Of a stretch of 64,000 nt of DNA, positions 1 through 9,148 are shown piece by piece (position 1 is the first letter of the stretch; every line of letters starts with the position of its first letter). The position numbers and the translations under genes were made by a program. The notes under the pieces were generated by a model. The model saw only the letters and a list, made by a program, of their open reading frames with translations, did no database searches and was not told where the DNA came from. Origin of the DNA: Viridibacterium sp035456105 (GTDB lineage Bacteria; Pseudomonadota; Gammaproteobacteria; Burkholderiales; Rhodocyclaceae); contig DATIDV010000012.1 of assembly GCA_035456105.1 (NCBI GenBank), positions 52,861-116,860 on the forward strand, given 5' to 3'.

Positions 1-1
1 G

Positions 2-592
2 CACTACGAAGGTGTGACCGCGTTGGTGCGCGAAGCCTGTGTGCCACACAAGCTCAATACGCGCCTCGTGCGAGGACTGGACTATTACAACCGTACCGTG
101 TTCGAATGGACGACCACGCGTCTAGGCTCACAAGCCACCATTTGCGCTGGCGGCCGTTACGACACTCTGATCGAAAGCCTTGGCGGCAAGCCTGCGCCGG
201 CCTGTGGTTTTGGCATGGGCATCGAGCGTGTCATGATGCTTTGGACCGAGGGCATGGAAGAAGGGCCGCTGTCGCGTCCTGACGTGTACATCGTGCACCA
301 AGGCGAGGCGGCCGGTCGTCTGGCTTTCCGCGTGGCGGAAGACGTCCGTTCGGCAGGTATCGCCGCCATCTACCACTGCGGGGGCGGCAATTTCAAATCG
401 CAGATGAAAAAAGCTGATGCGAGCGGCGCTTCCTATGCGATCGTTATCGGTGATGACGAGGTGGCCGCCGAGGCCGTAATGCTCAAACCCCTGCGCGAGC
501 AGGATGGCCAGCGTGCCGAGCAACGCAAGGTAGCGCTGAGTGACCTGGCTCCGACCCTGTCGAACCAGCTTTACGGCATAGAAGACAACTAA
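2..592 (+). CDS. hisS: Histidine--tRNA ligase, C-terminal part (cut by window start)
   Basis: HisS charges tRNA-His with histidine in the cytoplasm. The open frame runs from the window edge to a TAA, leaving about 196 residues. The class II motif stretch with LVRGLDYYNRTVFEW, the glycine-rich CAGGRYD motif and the GFGMGIERV motif 3 are all visible, followed by the anticodon-binding domain (about the last 90 residues, with GGGNFKSQMKKAD). The GTG near the edge is an internal codon, not the start. It leads a same-strand run with yfgM and bamB 48 bases downstream, the usual order in beta- and gamma-proteobacteria. Confidence 0.97.
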   Translation, partial: HYEGVTALVREACVPHKLNTRLVRGLDYYNRTVFEWTTTRLGSQATICAGGRYDTLIESLGGKPAPACGFGMGIERVMMLWTEGMEEGPLSRPDVYIVHQGEAAGRLAFRVAEDVRSAGIAAIYHCGGGNFKSQMKKADASGASYAIVIGDDEVAAEAVMLKPLREQDGQRAEQRKVALSDLAPTLSNQLYGIEDN

Positions 593-640
593 CAAGCCTG
601 CTTAGCAGGCGTACTGACAACCATCTGGAAAGAGTAAAAC

Positions 641-1285
641 ATGGCCGTTTACGACCTCGAAGAACAAGAACAACTCTCCGCAATAAAGGCGTGGTGGGAC
701 AAGTACGGCAACATCATCACGACGGTAGTGGCGGTGATTGCACTGGGCGTGCTGGGCTGGCAGGGCTGGAGCTGGCACGAGCGATCGCAGAACGACAAGG
801 CGACCGCAATGTATTCCGAGGTTTTTCTGGCCGCGCAGGCTGGTGATACGGCCAAGCTGCAGCAGGCGGCCAGTCAGCTCACGACCGAATTTCCCGGTCA
901 CCTCCAAGCATCGCTGGGCGCTTTGCTGGCAGCAAAGGCCGACATTGACAAGAAGGACGAGAAGAGTGCCCGCGTCAAGCTGACCTGGGTCATCGAGCAC
1001 ACCAAGGAAGTCATGGTGAAGGATCTGGCACGCCTGCGTCTGGCTTCGCTGCTGCTCGATGAAAAGGCCTATGACGAAGCGCTCAAGCAACTGGAGAGCG
1101 GCGTGACGCCGGAACTGGCTGCGCGCTTTGCCGAGATGCGTGGCGACGTGCTGGTTGAGCAGAACAAGCCCGATGCAGCCAGGCAAGCTTATAAGCAAGC
1201 TCTGGAAAAATTTTCCGGCGGAGCTGATGCCAGCACCCTGAAAACCATCGTTCAAGCCAAGTTGGATGCGCTGGGAGCTAATTGA
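641..1285 (+). CDS. yfgM: YfgM-family tetratricopeptide protein
   Basis: A 214-residue bitopic inner-membrane protein: a short acidic cytoplasmic N-terminus, one membrane segment at about residues 23-40, then a helical TPR-like periplasmic domain. This matches YfgM, an ancillary SecYEG partner that hands clients to periplasmic chaperones. A purine-rich GGAAAGAG precedes the ATG. Its stop lies one base before the bamB start, so the two are probably co-transcribed and coupled. Position between hisS and bamB is the standard context and strengthens the call. Confidence 0.9.
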   Translation: MAVYDLEEQEQLSAIKAWWDKYGNIITTVVAVIALGVLGWQGWSWHERSQNDKATAMYSEVFLAAQAGDTAKLQQAASQLTTEFPGHLQASLGALLAAKADIDKKDEKSARVKLTWVIEHTKEVMVKDLARLRLASLLLDEKAYDEALKQLESGVTPELAARFAEMRGDVLVEQNKPDAARQAYKQALEKFSGGADASTLKTIVQAKLDALGAN

Positions 1286-1286
1286 T

Positions 1287-2462
1287 ATGCCCCGCATGTC
1301 ACCGAGTCTGGCGAGTATGCGCGGCCTGCGAACGGCTGTATTGCTGGCGTCGCTGGGCCTGTCCCTGAGCGGCTGCTTCTTGTGGTCGGATGATCCCGGG
1401 CCAAAGCCTTCGCCCTTGCCGCAACTGTCAGGCACCGTGAAGCTGCATTCGGATTGGCATAAGCGGACCAATACGCTCTCGCCAGCCGTGCTGCGCCCGG
1501 CCGTCGTGGGCATTTCCGTTTTCGCCGCCGCTGCGAATGGCGAGCTGACGCGTTACGAGGCCGGCCGCGAGATGTGGAGCGTGCGCGCGGGCAAGGCCTT
1601 GTCGGGTGGTGTGGCTGCCAATGGCAAGCTGGTCGTTGTGTCTAGCGCTGCGGGTGAGTTGCTGGCTTTCGATCCGGAGCAGGGCAAGCAGTTGTGGCGT
1701 GTGCAGCTGAGTGGTGAGGTCTCGGGCCTGCCGCTGATTGCAGATGATATTGTGGTCGCGCGGGTTGGCGACAACCAAGTGCTGGCTTTCAACGCCGCCG
1801 ATGGCAAGCAACGCTGGATTTACCAGCGGACTCAGTCCGCGCTGACCCTGCGTGCGCATGCAGGCTTTGGGCGCTTGGGTGATTCTGTATTGGCAGGATT
1901 TTCCGGCGGCAAACTGGTGTCGCTGTCGCAAGCTGGTGGTTTCCCTCGCTGGGAGGCGACCGTAGCGTCGTCGCGCGGCTCCAATGAGTTGGAGCGCATG
2001 ACAGATCTGGTTGGCGAGCCTGTCGTGCGAGCCGATGGGGTCTGCGTTGCTGCCTATCAGGCGCGCGTAGCCTGTGTTGACGCCACCAGAGGCGGTGTGC
2101 GCTGGACGCGTGATATTTCCTCGGGCGTCGGCGCGGATGCTGATGCAAACAATCTTTACGTGACCGATACGACCGGCGCGGTACATGCGCTCGACATCAA
2201 GAGCGGCGCGACCGTCTGGAAACAGGACAAGCTGGCCTGGCGCGGCGTTGGCCGACCACTCGTGGTGGGCGACTATGTCGCCGTGGCCGACACGATGGGC
2301 TGGGTGCATCTTCTTGATCGCAAGGAAGGTAACTTCATGGGCCGTCTTGATGTCGATAGCTCCGGCATCGACGCGCCGATGGCCTTGCTGGGCAAGGGCT
2401 TCGTCCTGCAAGCACGTGACGGCACGGTTCATCAGTTAAGCATTACCGAAGCAACCAAGTGA
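1287..2462 (+). CDS. bamB: Outer-membrane assembly lipoprotein BamB
   Basis: BamB is the beta-propeller lipoprotein of the BAM complex that inserts beta-barrel proteins into the outer membrane. The start chosen (ATG just after the yfgM stop) gives a lipoprotein signal with lipobox LSGC and the lipidated Cys at residue 30; an ATG ten codons further in is also possible. The rest is about 360 residues of PQQ-like propeller repeats (for example LLAFDPEQGKQLW and VLAFNAADGKQRW). The stop overlaps the GTG start of der by three bases, which suggests translational coupling. Confidence 0.93.
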   Translation: MPRMSPSLASMRGLRTAVLLASLGLSLSGCFLWSDDPGPKPSPLPQLSGTVKLHSDWHKRTNTLSPAVLRPAVVGISVFAAAANGELTRYEAGREMWSVRAGKALSGGVAANGKLVVVSSAAGELLAFDPEQGKQLWRVQLSGEVSGLPLIADDIVVARVGDNQVLAFNAADGKQRWIYQRTQSALTLRAHAGFGRLGDSVLAGFSGGKLVSLSQAGGFPRWEATVASSRGSNELERMTDLVGEPVVRADGVCVAAYQARVACVDATRGGVRWTRDISSGVGADADANNLYVTDTTGAVHALDIKSGATVWKQDKLAWRGVGRPLVVGDYVAVADTMGWVHLLDRKEGNFMGRLDVDSSGIDAPMALLGKGFVLQARDGTVHQLSITEATK

Positions 2463-3787
2463 AACCTACCCTTGTACTCGTTGGACGCCCGAACGTCGGC
2501 AAATCCACACTCTTCAACCGGCTGACACGCACGCGTGACGCGCTGGTTGCCGACATGCCCGGACTCACGCGAGATCGCCATTACGGCATCGGTCGCGGTG
2601 GCAACAAGCCCTATCTGGTCGTAGACACGGGGGGCTTCGAGCCGACCGCGCGCGAAGGCATCGTTGCCGAAATGGCACGCCAGGCAGAATCCGCTATTGC
2701 AGAGGCCGATGCGCTGCTGTTCATTGTCGATGGCCGCGTGGGTCTGACGCCACACGACAAGCAGATTGCTGACCGTTTGCGTCGCTCTGGGCGGCCGATT
2801 TTCCTGGCCGTGAACAAGGGCGAGGGCGCCAACCGCGCCATGCTCAGCGCCGAATTCCATGAACTCGCCTGTGGCGAGCCTTACGTAATTTCTTCGGCGC
2901 ATGGCGATGGCGTTACGGCTCTGCTCAATCTGGTGCTCGATACCTTCCCGGATGCGAAGGATGACGAAGATGACACGCGGGGTCCCAAGGTTGCCATTGT
3001 TGGTCGACCGAACGTTGGTAAATCCACCCTGATCAATGCCCTGTTGGGCGAGGATCGCGTTATTGCTTTCGACATGCCGGGCACGACGCGCGATGCGATT
3101 GCTGTGCCTTTTGAGCGCAATGGACGCGAATACACACTGATCGACACGGCTGGCCTGCGGCGTCGTGGCAAGGTCTTCGAGACCATCGAGAAATTCTCGG
3201 TGATCAAGACTTTGCAGGCCGTTGAGGAGGCTAATGTCGTCGTGCTGGTGCTGGACGCTAGCCAGGACATTTCCGATCAGGATGCGCATATCGGCGGCTT
3301 CGCACTTGAAGCAGGGCGCGCCCTCGTCGTAGCAATCAATAAATGGGACGACGTGGATGAATATCGCCGCGAGCGCGTCAAGGTTGATATCGCGCGCAAG
3401 CTACAGTTCCTCAGTTTTGCACGTTTCCATTACATCTCGGCGTTGCACGCCACCGGTATCGGCGGGCTACTGAAGTCAGTCGACAGCGCTTATGCCGCTG
3501 CCATGTCGAAGCTGCCAACGCCGAAGTTGACGCGGGTTCTGATGGCCGCACTGGCCAAACAGCAGCCTCCGCGCCATGGTGTGTTTCGCCCGAAGATGCG
3601 CTATGCCCATCAGGGCGGTCAGAATCCGCCCATCGTCATCATCCACGGCAATGCACTAGAGCATGTACCGGACTCGTACAAGCGTTTCCTGGAGCATTCC
3701 TTCATGGAGGCGTTCCAACTTCAGGGAACACCAATGCGCGTGGAATTTCGCTCGACGAACAATCCATTCGCCAAAGGCGACAGCTGA
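2459..3787 (+). CDS. der: Ribosome-biogenesis GTPase Der (EngA)
   Basis: Der is an essential double GTPase that helps mature the 50S subunit. Both G domains are intact: GRPNVGKST at residues 9-17 with DTGGFE and VNKGEG following, and a second GRPNVGKST near residue 180 with DTAGLRRRGK and NKWDDVDE. The C-terminal KH-like domain ends at residue 442, the normal length. NKGEG in place of NKxD in the first domain is a slight variation often seen in this family. It starts with GTG inside the bamB stop codon. Confidence 0.97.
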   Translation: MKPTLVLVGRPNVGKSTLFNRLTRTRDALVADMPGLTRDRHYGIGRGGNKPYLVVDTGGFEPTAREGIVAEMARQAESAIAEADALLFIVDGRVGLTPHDKQIADRLRRSGRPIFLAVNKGEGANRAMLSAEFHELACGEPYVISSAHGDGVTALLNLVLDTFPDAKDDEDDTRGPKVAIVGRPNVGKSTLINALLGEDRVIAFDMPGTTRDAIAVPFERNGREYTLIDTAGLRRRGKVFETIEKFSVIKTLQAVEEANVVVLVLDASQDISDQDAHIGGFALEAGRALVVAINKWDDVDEYRRERVKVDIARKLQFLSFARFHYISALHATGIGGLLKSVDSAYAAAMSKLPTPKLTRVLMAALAKQQPPRHGVFRPKMRYAHQGGQNPPIVIIHGNALEHVPDSYKRFLEHSFMEAFQLQGTPMRVEFRSTNNPFAKGDS

Positions 3788-3991
3788 CGCGCTAACACCG
3801 GTTTGCTCTTTAGCCTCCGGCGAATGGCGACTCCGCCAGCCACTTTTCCTCGTGGGCAGCCGCCATGCGGGCATTCCTGTAAGGATTGGTAAGGCACTGC
3901 ATCACGATGCAAAGTGCGTTATGCTGGCGGTGCACAATAAAGCGTGGCAAAGCCACAATCTCCTTTCACCAATAACAAGACGAGGGCCAAC

Positions 3992-4234
3992 ATGAGTAAC
4001 AAAGGCCAATTGCTCCAAGATCCGTTCCTTAATATTTTGCGCAAGGAACACGTGCCGGTTTCCATTTACCTGGTCAACGGCATCAAGCTGCAGGGACACA
4101 TCGAGTCTTTTGACCAGTATGTCGTCCTGCTGAAAAACACAGTTACCCAGATGGTGTACAAGCACGCGATCTCCACTGTCGTGCCAGCCCGTCCGGTATC
4201 CATTCCGCATGATGCGCCGGACGCCAAAGAGTAA
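3992..4234 (+). CDS. hfq: RNA chaperone Hfq
   Basis: Hfq forms a hexameric Sm-like ring that pairs small RNAs with messenger RNAs. The 80-residue product has the Sm1 motif (QDPFLN, then VYLVNG-type strand IYLVNGIKL) and the Sm2 signature YKHAIST. The upstream in-frame ATG (48 bases earlier) is rejected because the family begins at MSNKGQ and GACGAGGG lies just ahead of this ATG. It is separated from der by about 200 bases, so it probably has its own promoter; a TATGCT at 3920-3925 is a weak -10 candidate. Confidence 0.97.
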   Translation: MSNKGQLLQDPFLNILRKEHVPVSIYLVNGIKLQGHIESFDQYVVLLKNTVTQMVYKHAISTVVPARPVSIPHDAPDAKE

Positions 4235-4309
4235 GTGACTGCGGCGTCGATTGCGCACCTGTTGCATTCTTGAGCTGGAGTGGCATGTCTGAAATGAAGG
4301 ACGGGCGTC

Positions 4310-5521
4310 ATGTTTGATCGCCCGGCAACAGGCAATCGTGCCGTGCTGGTGCAGGTCGATTTCGGCAACGCCAGCATGGTCGATCGCGTTGCCGAATTGG
4401 GCCTGCTGGCAGGTTCAGCGGGGGCAGAGTGCGTTGCTCTGATCCAGTGCAAGCGCCAGGCGCCCGATGCAGCTTTGTTTGTTGGCAAGGGCAAGGCAGA
4501 GGAAATCGCCGAAGCGGCACGCGAGTCGGACGCCGACATCGTCATCTTCAATCACGAACTAGCCCCCGGCCAGCAACGCAATCTTGAGCGCGTCCTGCAA
4601 CGCCGCGTGGTTGATCGCAACTCCTTGATCCTCGATATTTTTGCCCTGCGTGCCAAGAGCCATGAGGGCAAGTTGCAGGTCGAGCTAGCCCAGTTGCAGC
4701 ACCTTGCTACACGCCTTGTACGCGGCTGGACTCACCTTGAGCGTCAGAAGGGTGGTATCGGCCTGCGTGGCCCGGGCGAAACACAGCTTGAAACAGACCG
4801 CCGCCTGCTCGGCAATCGTGTTGCCTTGCTCAAGCAGCGTCTCAAGGCTCTTGAAAAACAGCGCCGCGTGCGCAGCCGCGCGCGTGAGCGCCAGGAAATG
4901 CCGGTGGTCGCCTTGGTGGGCTACACCAATGCTGGCAAATCCACCTTGTTCAACGCCATGACCAAGGCGGGTGCTTACGCTGCTGACCAGTTGTTTGCAA
5001 CGCTCGATACTACGTTGCGCCGTGTCTATCTGAACGATGCCGAGCGCAGCCTGATCGTGTCTGACACGGTGGGCTTCATTCGCGATTTGCCGCATTCGGT
5101 GGTGGCCGCTTTTCATGCCACGCTGGAAGAGACGGCGAATGCCGATTTGCTGCTTCATGTAGTGGATGCCTCTTCTCCGGAACGCGAAGCGCAAGTTCAG
5201 GTCGTAGACCGTGTTCTTGATGAAATCGGAGCGGGGGCCGTGCCGCGAATTCTGGTGTGGAACAAGATTGATGCTACGGCTGGTGTGCCGGGAGTCGAGA
5301 GGGACGCGTGTGGTAATATTCAACGCGTATTGTTGAGTGCTCGTAAGGGCGATGGGCTAGATGCCTTGCGTACCGCGTTGGCCGAAACGATATTTCAAGT
5401 GCCAGCTTCAGTATCAGATATTTCGTCCTTGCCATTGTCTCAATCCGGCATGGATTCCAGTGATGGTGCAGAGCCTGCATCGTCCGAACAAGTCACTGAA
5501 ACCCTGAGCGAATCCAAGTGA
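4310..5521 (+). CDS. hflX: Ribosome-rescue GTPase HflX
   Basis: HflX splits stalled ribosomes, especially after heat stress. The N-terminal HflX domain (about 1-180, with GKGKAEEI and GGIGLRGPGE) is followed by a G domain with GYTNAGKST, DTVGFIRDLP and NKID. Length is 403 residues, normal for the family, with an acidic serine-rich tail. AAGGA lies before the ATG. The stop overlaps a GTG in the hflK frame, placing it in the hfq-hflX-hflK-hflC cluster. Confidence 0.96.
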   Translation: MFDRPATGNRAVLVQVDFGNASMVDRVAELGLLAGSAGAECVALIQCKRQAPDAALFVGKGKAEEIAEAARESDADIVIFNHELAPGQQRNLERVLQRRVVDRNSLILDIFALRAKSHEGKLQVELAQLQHLATRLVRGWTHLERQKGGIGLRGPGETQLETDRRLLGNRVALLKQRLKALEKQRRVRSRARERQEMPVVALVGYTNAGKSTLFNAMTKAGAYAADQLFATLDTTLRRVYLNDAERSLIVSDTVGFIRDLPHSVVAAFHATLEETANADLLLHVVDASSPEREAQVQVVDRVLDEIGAGAVPRILVWNKIDATAGVPGVERDACGNIQRVLLSARKGDGLDALRTALAETIFQVPASVSDISSLPLSQSGMDSSDGAEPASSEQVTETLSESK

Positions 5522-5535
5522 TCACAGCAATCTTC

Positions 5536-6765
5536 ATGTCTTTGAACGATCCCCGCTGGGGTGGCGACAAGCAGGGCGATGACAAGCGCAGTGGCGGCGA
5601 GTCCGGTCCTCCCGATCTCGAGGAAATCTGGCGCGATCTCAATCGCAAGCTGTCGGGCGCGTTTGGCAGAAAATCCGCTGGGGGTGGTGGCAACGGGGGA
5701 AGCTCCGATGGTAATGGCCCGAGTGCAGGTGCAATTGGCGGCGGTGTTGCACTGATCCTTGGCGCTGCCTTTGTTCTCTGGATGCTCACGGGCTTTTACA
5801 CGGTCGATGCCAGCGAAAAGGGTGTCGTGCTGCGTTTCGGCAAGTTCAAGGAAATCACCAGCGAAGGCCTGCAGTGGCGTTTGCCTTATCCGTTCGAATC
5901 GCATGAGGTTGTGAATGTCACCCAGGTGCGCACGGTTGAGGTGGGTTATCGGGGTAATGAGCGCGCCAAGGATCTGCGTGAGGCGCTGATGCTTACCGAT
6001 GACGAAAACATCATCAACATCCAATTTGCTGCGCAGTACACGCTCAATGATGCGCGTGCCTACCTCTTCAATAATCGCGATCCTGAGGCCTCGGTCAAGC
6101 AAGCCGCAGAGACGGCAATGCGCGAGATTGTCGGCAAGAGCAAGATGGATTACGTGCTGTATGAAGGACGTGAGGATGTAGCCAAGAAGGCGCAGCTCCT
6201 GATGCAGAAAATTCTCGACCGCTACGACACCGGCATCCAGATCAGCAAGGTGACCTTGCAAAATGCACAGCCACCTGAGCAGGTGCAGGATGCGTTCAAC
6301 GATGCGGTGAAGGCAGGACAGAACCGCGAGCAACTCAAGAATGAAGGCCAGGCTTATGCCAATGATGTGATCCCGAAAGCACGCGGGACCGCAGCGCGCC
6401 TGCTGGAAGAGGCTACCGGCTATTCAGGTCGTGTGGTAGCGCAAGCGGAAGGTGATGCCAGTCGCTTCAAGCAGGTCTACGCCGAGTACGCCAAGGCGCC
6501 TGAAGTGACGCGGTCGCGCATGTATCTGGATGTCATGCAGCAGATTTACAGCAATACGTCCAAGGTGCTGGTTGATACCAAGGGCAATGGCAACCTGCTG
6601 TATCTGCCTCTCGACAAGTTGATTCAGGCGAGCGGTGCTTCGCCGGACTCTCAAGCGCAAATTGCACCGAAAGCCAATTCGGTGGCGCCGGATACGCCCC
6701 CGCACACTGACACGAACGATAGTCGCTCGCGAGATCCACGGGCGCGCGAAAGGGGGGATAGATAA
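5536..6765 (+). CDS. hflK: FtsH modulator subunit HflK
   Basis: HflK, with HflC, forms a large periplasm-facing cage around the FtsH protease in the inner membrane. The 409-residue product has a glycine-rich cytoplasmic N-terminus, a membrane helix at about residues 75-95, and an SPFH/band-7 domain. The ATG chosen gives MSLNDPRWGG, typical of beta-proteobacterial HflK; a GTG 18 bases upstream overlapping the hflX stop is the alternative. The stop TAA shares one base with the hflC ATG. Confidence 0.95.
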   Translation: MSLNDPRWGGDKQGDDKRSGGESGPPDLEEIWRDLNRKLSGAFGRKSAGGGGNGGSSDGNGPSAGAIGGGVALILGAAFVLWMLTGFYTVDASEKGVVLRFGKFKEITSEGLQWRLPYPFESHEVVNVTQVRTVEVGYRGNERAKDLREALMLTDDENIINIQFAAQYTLNDARAYLFNNRDPEASVKQAAETAMREIVGKSKMDYVLYEGREDVAKKAQLLMQKILDRYDTGIQISKVTLQNAQPPEQVQDAFNDAVKAGQNREQLKNEGQAYANDVIPKARGTAARLLEEATGYSGRVVAQAEGDASRFKQVYAEYAKAPEVTRSRMYLDVMQQIYSNTSKVLVDTKGNGNLLYLPLDKLIQASGASPDSQAQIAPKANSVAPDTPPHTDTNDSRSRDPRARERGDR

Positions 6766-7643
6766 TGAACAATCGTTTGCCTCTGATCGCAGGACTGGTT
6801 CTGTTTGTCGTCGTCGTTTTGTCGATGTCGCTCTATACGGTCGATCAGCGCCAGTACGCACTGGTATTTCAATTGGGTGAAATCAAGCGCGTCATCACCG
6901 AGCCTGGCATCAAGCTGAAATGGCCGATGATCCAGAATGTGCGCTATTTCGATCGCCGCATCCTGACGCTGGATACGCCCGAGCCTGAACTTTTCCAGAC
7001 TTCGGAAAAGAAAAACGTGCTCGTGGATCTTTTTGTCAAGTGGCGCATTGCTGATGCGGAGTTGTACTACAAGTCTTTCAATGCCGATGAAGCCAAGGCA
7101 GCCAATCGTCTTGAGCAGACGGTTACGTCCGGTCTTCGCGAAGAATTCGGCAAGCGCACGGTGCACGAAGTCGTGTCGGGCGAGCGCGCGCAGATCATGG
7201 AGGATATGCGTCGCAAGGCCGAGGACGATGCCAAGAAGTACGGCATGGAAATCATCGACGTGCGCGTCAAGCGCGTCGATCTGCCATCCGAGGTGAGTGA
7301 TTCGGTCTATCGCCGCATGGAGGCCGAGCGCAAGCGCGTGGCCAACGAACTGCGTTCGACCGGCGGTGCCGAAGCCGAGAAGATCAAGGCTGATGCCGAG
7401 CGGCAGCGTGAAGTGATCGTCGCTGAGGCCTATCGCGACGCGCAACGGATCAAGGGTGAAGGTGATGCCAAGGCGTCTGCGATCTATGCCGAAGCTTTTG
7501 GCAAGAATCCGGAGTTTTATAAGTTCTATCGCAGTCTTGACGCCTATCGCCAGAGCTTCCGCAGCAAGAACGATGTGCTGGTGGTCGATCCAAGCTCCGA
7601 GTTCTTCAAGTATCTGAAGGGCAGCGGGCGCGACAGCAAGTAA
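6765..7643 (+). CDS. hflC: FtsH modulator subunit HflC
   Basis: Partner of HflK in the SPFH-domain complex that regulates FtsH. The 292-residue product has an N-terminal membrane anchor (about residues 5-23), the band-7 domain, and a coiled-coil region rich in Ala, Glu and Arg (around 185-250). It starts inside the hflK stop, showing a tight operon. Confidence 0.95.
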   Translation: MNNRLPLIAGLVLFVVVVLSMSLYTVDQRQYALVFQLGEIKRVITEPGIKLKWPMIQNVRYFDRRILTLDTPEPELFQTSEKKNVLVDLFVKWRIADAELYYKSFNADEAKAANRLEQTVTSGLREEFGKRTVHEVVSGERAQIMEDMRRKAEDDAKKYGMEIIDVRVKRVDLPSEVSDSVYRRMEAERKRVANELRSTGGAEAEKIKADAERQREVIVAEAYRDAQRIKGEGDAKASAIYAEAFGKNPEFYKFYRSLDAYRQSFRSKNDVLVVDPSSEFFKYLKGSGRDSK

Positions 7644-7655
7644 TTTCAAAGGACG

Positions 7656-7692
7656 CAACCGGTGACAGGGTCGTCGTGCCCTTCACCGGTTG
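7656..7692 (+). terminator. Stem-loop after hflC
   Basis: A perfect 10-base inverted pair CAACCGGTGA / TCACCGGTTG encloses a loop with a further AGGG/CCCT pairing, 12 bases after the hflC stop. There is no long T-run, so it may be a weak terminator or an mRNA 3'-end stabiliser separating the hfl operon from the DUF2065-hisZ genes. Confidence 0.45.
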
Positions 7693-7757
7693 TTGCCTGT
7701 GCGCTCGTCTTGCACGGATGCAGCGCATTTAGACTCGTCTTGGCATCGCAGACAATT

Positions 7758-7763
7758 TATAAT
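7758..7763 (+). promoter_or_regulatory. -10 box TATAAT ahead of the DUF2065 gene
   Basis: A consensus TATAAT ends 10 bases before the ATG at 7774. No good -35 box at 16-18 bases was found (TTGGCA lies only 12 bases upstream). If used, the transcript leader would be only a few bases long. Confidence 0.4.
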
Positions 7764-7773
7764 CGGGACCGGC

Positions 7774-7959
7774 ATGCTTCGGTATTTCCTCTCCGCTCTG
7801 GCTCTGATGCTGGTGCTTGAAGGCCTCTTTCCGTTCATTGCACCGACGGTCTGGCGCGAGACGTTTCAGCGCCTGACGCGTCTGGCCGATGGTCAGGTTC
7901 GATTCATAGGGCTGACTTCCATCGTCGTCGGCCTTGTGCTGTTTGTCCTGTTTTACTGA
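7774..7959 (+). CDS. Small inner-membrane protein, DUF2065 family
   Basis: A 61-residue protein with two hydrophobic helices (about residues 3-20 and 42-60) and a short polar loop with VWRETFQRL. This matches the DUF2065/YjeT family, whose members lie between hflC and hisZ or purA in many proteobacteria; function is unknown. The longer upstream in-frame start is rejected because only the region from this ATG matches the family pattern. hisZ begins 20 bases later, suggesting co-transcription. Confidence 0.85.
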   Translation: MLRYFLSALALMLVLEGLFPFIAPTVWRETFQRLTRLADGQVRFIGLTSIVVGLVLFVLFY

Positions 7960-7979
7960 TTTTCCAACGATTTCACATC

Positions 7980-9143
7980 ATGGCTTTGCCACGCTGGGCC
8001 CTGCCCGAATACTTCGAAGACGTCCTGCCCATCGCGGCGCAGCGCATGGAGCGTCTGCGCCGCCGTCTGCTTGACGACTTCCGCCTGCATGGCTACCAGC
8101 TTGTCATACCGCCCAGTGTAGAGTTTCTGGACGCACTGGTCTCTGGCGCTGGCCATGATATGGACGACAGCACCTATAAGCTCGTTGACCGCATTTCCGG
8201 GCGTACGCTGGGCTTGCGCGCCGACATGACGCCGCAGGTGACGCGTATCGATGCCCACTTGCTCAATCGTCAGGGCGTTACGCGCCTGAGCTACTGTGGT
8301 GCCGTGGTGCGAACCATGCCGCGTACGACGACATCAAGTCGTGAGCCGATTCAGCTCGGTGCCGAGATATACGGCCACGAGGGTATCGAGGCTGACGTTG
8401 AGATCGTACGCTTGCTATCGCGCAGCCTGCAGCTGGCAGGCGCGACAACGTCGCGTATCGACCTTGGTCATATGGGCCTGTTCCGCGCGCTGACGGCGTA
8501 TGCCGGGCTCAATAGCGAGGCTGAAGAGGCTTTGTACGGCATCCTGCAGAACAAGGACGTGCCGGCGTTGCGCGAGTTCGTCTCGGGGCGTCCGCAGATC
8601 GTCGCCGACTCGCTGTTGCCCTTGCCGGGGCTCTATGGCGGACCGGAAGTGCTGGTGCGCGCGATATCGGAGTTGCCGGATGTGCCGGGCGTACGGGCGG
8701 CCATCGACGAGCTGCTGCATCTGGTCAAACATCTCAGCGATTTGCCGTTGTCATTTGACCTGGCAGATCTGCGTGGTTATCACTATCACACCGGTGTTGT
8801 GTTCGCGGCTTACTGTGGCACATCTCCGGCAGCGGTTGCGTTGGGCGGACGCTATAACGAAGTGGGCAAGGCTTTCGGACGCGCGCGACCGGCCACCGGC
8901 TTCAGCATGGATCTACGCGATCTCGTCGCGCTTTCGGGCGAGACGGAGCTGTCCAGTGGCGCCATTCTGGCGCCAGCGCAGGGCGATGCATCGCTGGCTG
9001 CGGCCATTGATGCGCAGCGCGCAGCGGATGAAATCGTAATGCTTGAATTGCCGGGCCACCAAGGTGCCTGGCGTGAGGCCGGTTGCAACCGGCGACTGGT
9101 TTTGCAGGACGGCGCATGGCGCGTCGTTCCTTTGGAGGAATAG
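7980..9143 (+). CDS. hisZ: ATP phosphoribosyltransferase regulatory subunit HisZ
   Basis: HisZ is a catalytically inactive HisRS paralogue that, with short-form HisG, makes the first enzyme of histidine synthesis and gives it feedback control. The 387-residue product has the class II synthetase core (RADMTPQVTRI, GAEIYGHEG, ALGGRYNEVG) and lacks the anticodon-binding domain. Presence of hisZ implies that this genome encodes a short HisG elsewhere. Its stop is 5 bases before purA. Confidence 0.95.
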   Translation: MALPRWALPEYFEDVLPIAAQRMERLRRRLLDDFRLHGYQLVIPPSVEFLDALVSGAGHDMDDSTYKLVDRISGRTLGLRADMTPQVTRIDAHLLNRQGVTRLSYCGAVVRTMPRTTTSSREPIQLGAEIYGHEGIEADVEIVRLLSRSLQLAGATTSRIDLGHMGLFRALTAYAGLNSEAEEALYGILQNKDVPALREFVSGRPQIVADSLLPLPGLYGGPEVLVRAISELPDVPGVRAAIDELLHLVKHLSDLPLSFDLADLRGYHYHTGVVFAAYCGTSPAAVALGGRYNEVGKAFGRARPATGFSMDLRDLVALSGETELSSGAILAPAQGDASLAAAIDAQRAADEIVMLELPGHQGAWREAGCNRRLVLQDGAWRVVPLEE

Positions 9144-9148
9144 AAGGT

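Noticed and set aside
602..1513. 303-residue minus-strand frame opposite yfgM/bamB
   Set aside because: Antisense shadow; no ribosome-binding site or protein signature.
3885..3925. Promoter for hfq (TTGGTA with TATGCT)
   Set aside because: Spacing between the boxes is about 29 bases, too long for sigma-70; only the -10 remains as a weak candidate.
5440..6333. 297-residue minus-strand frame opposite hflX/hflK
   Set aside because: Antisense shadow of confidently identified genes; composition follows the complementary codons.
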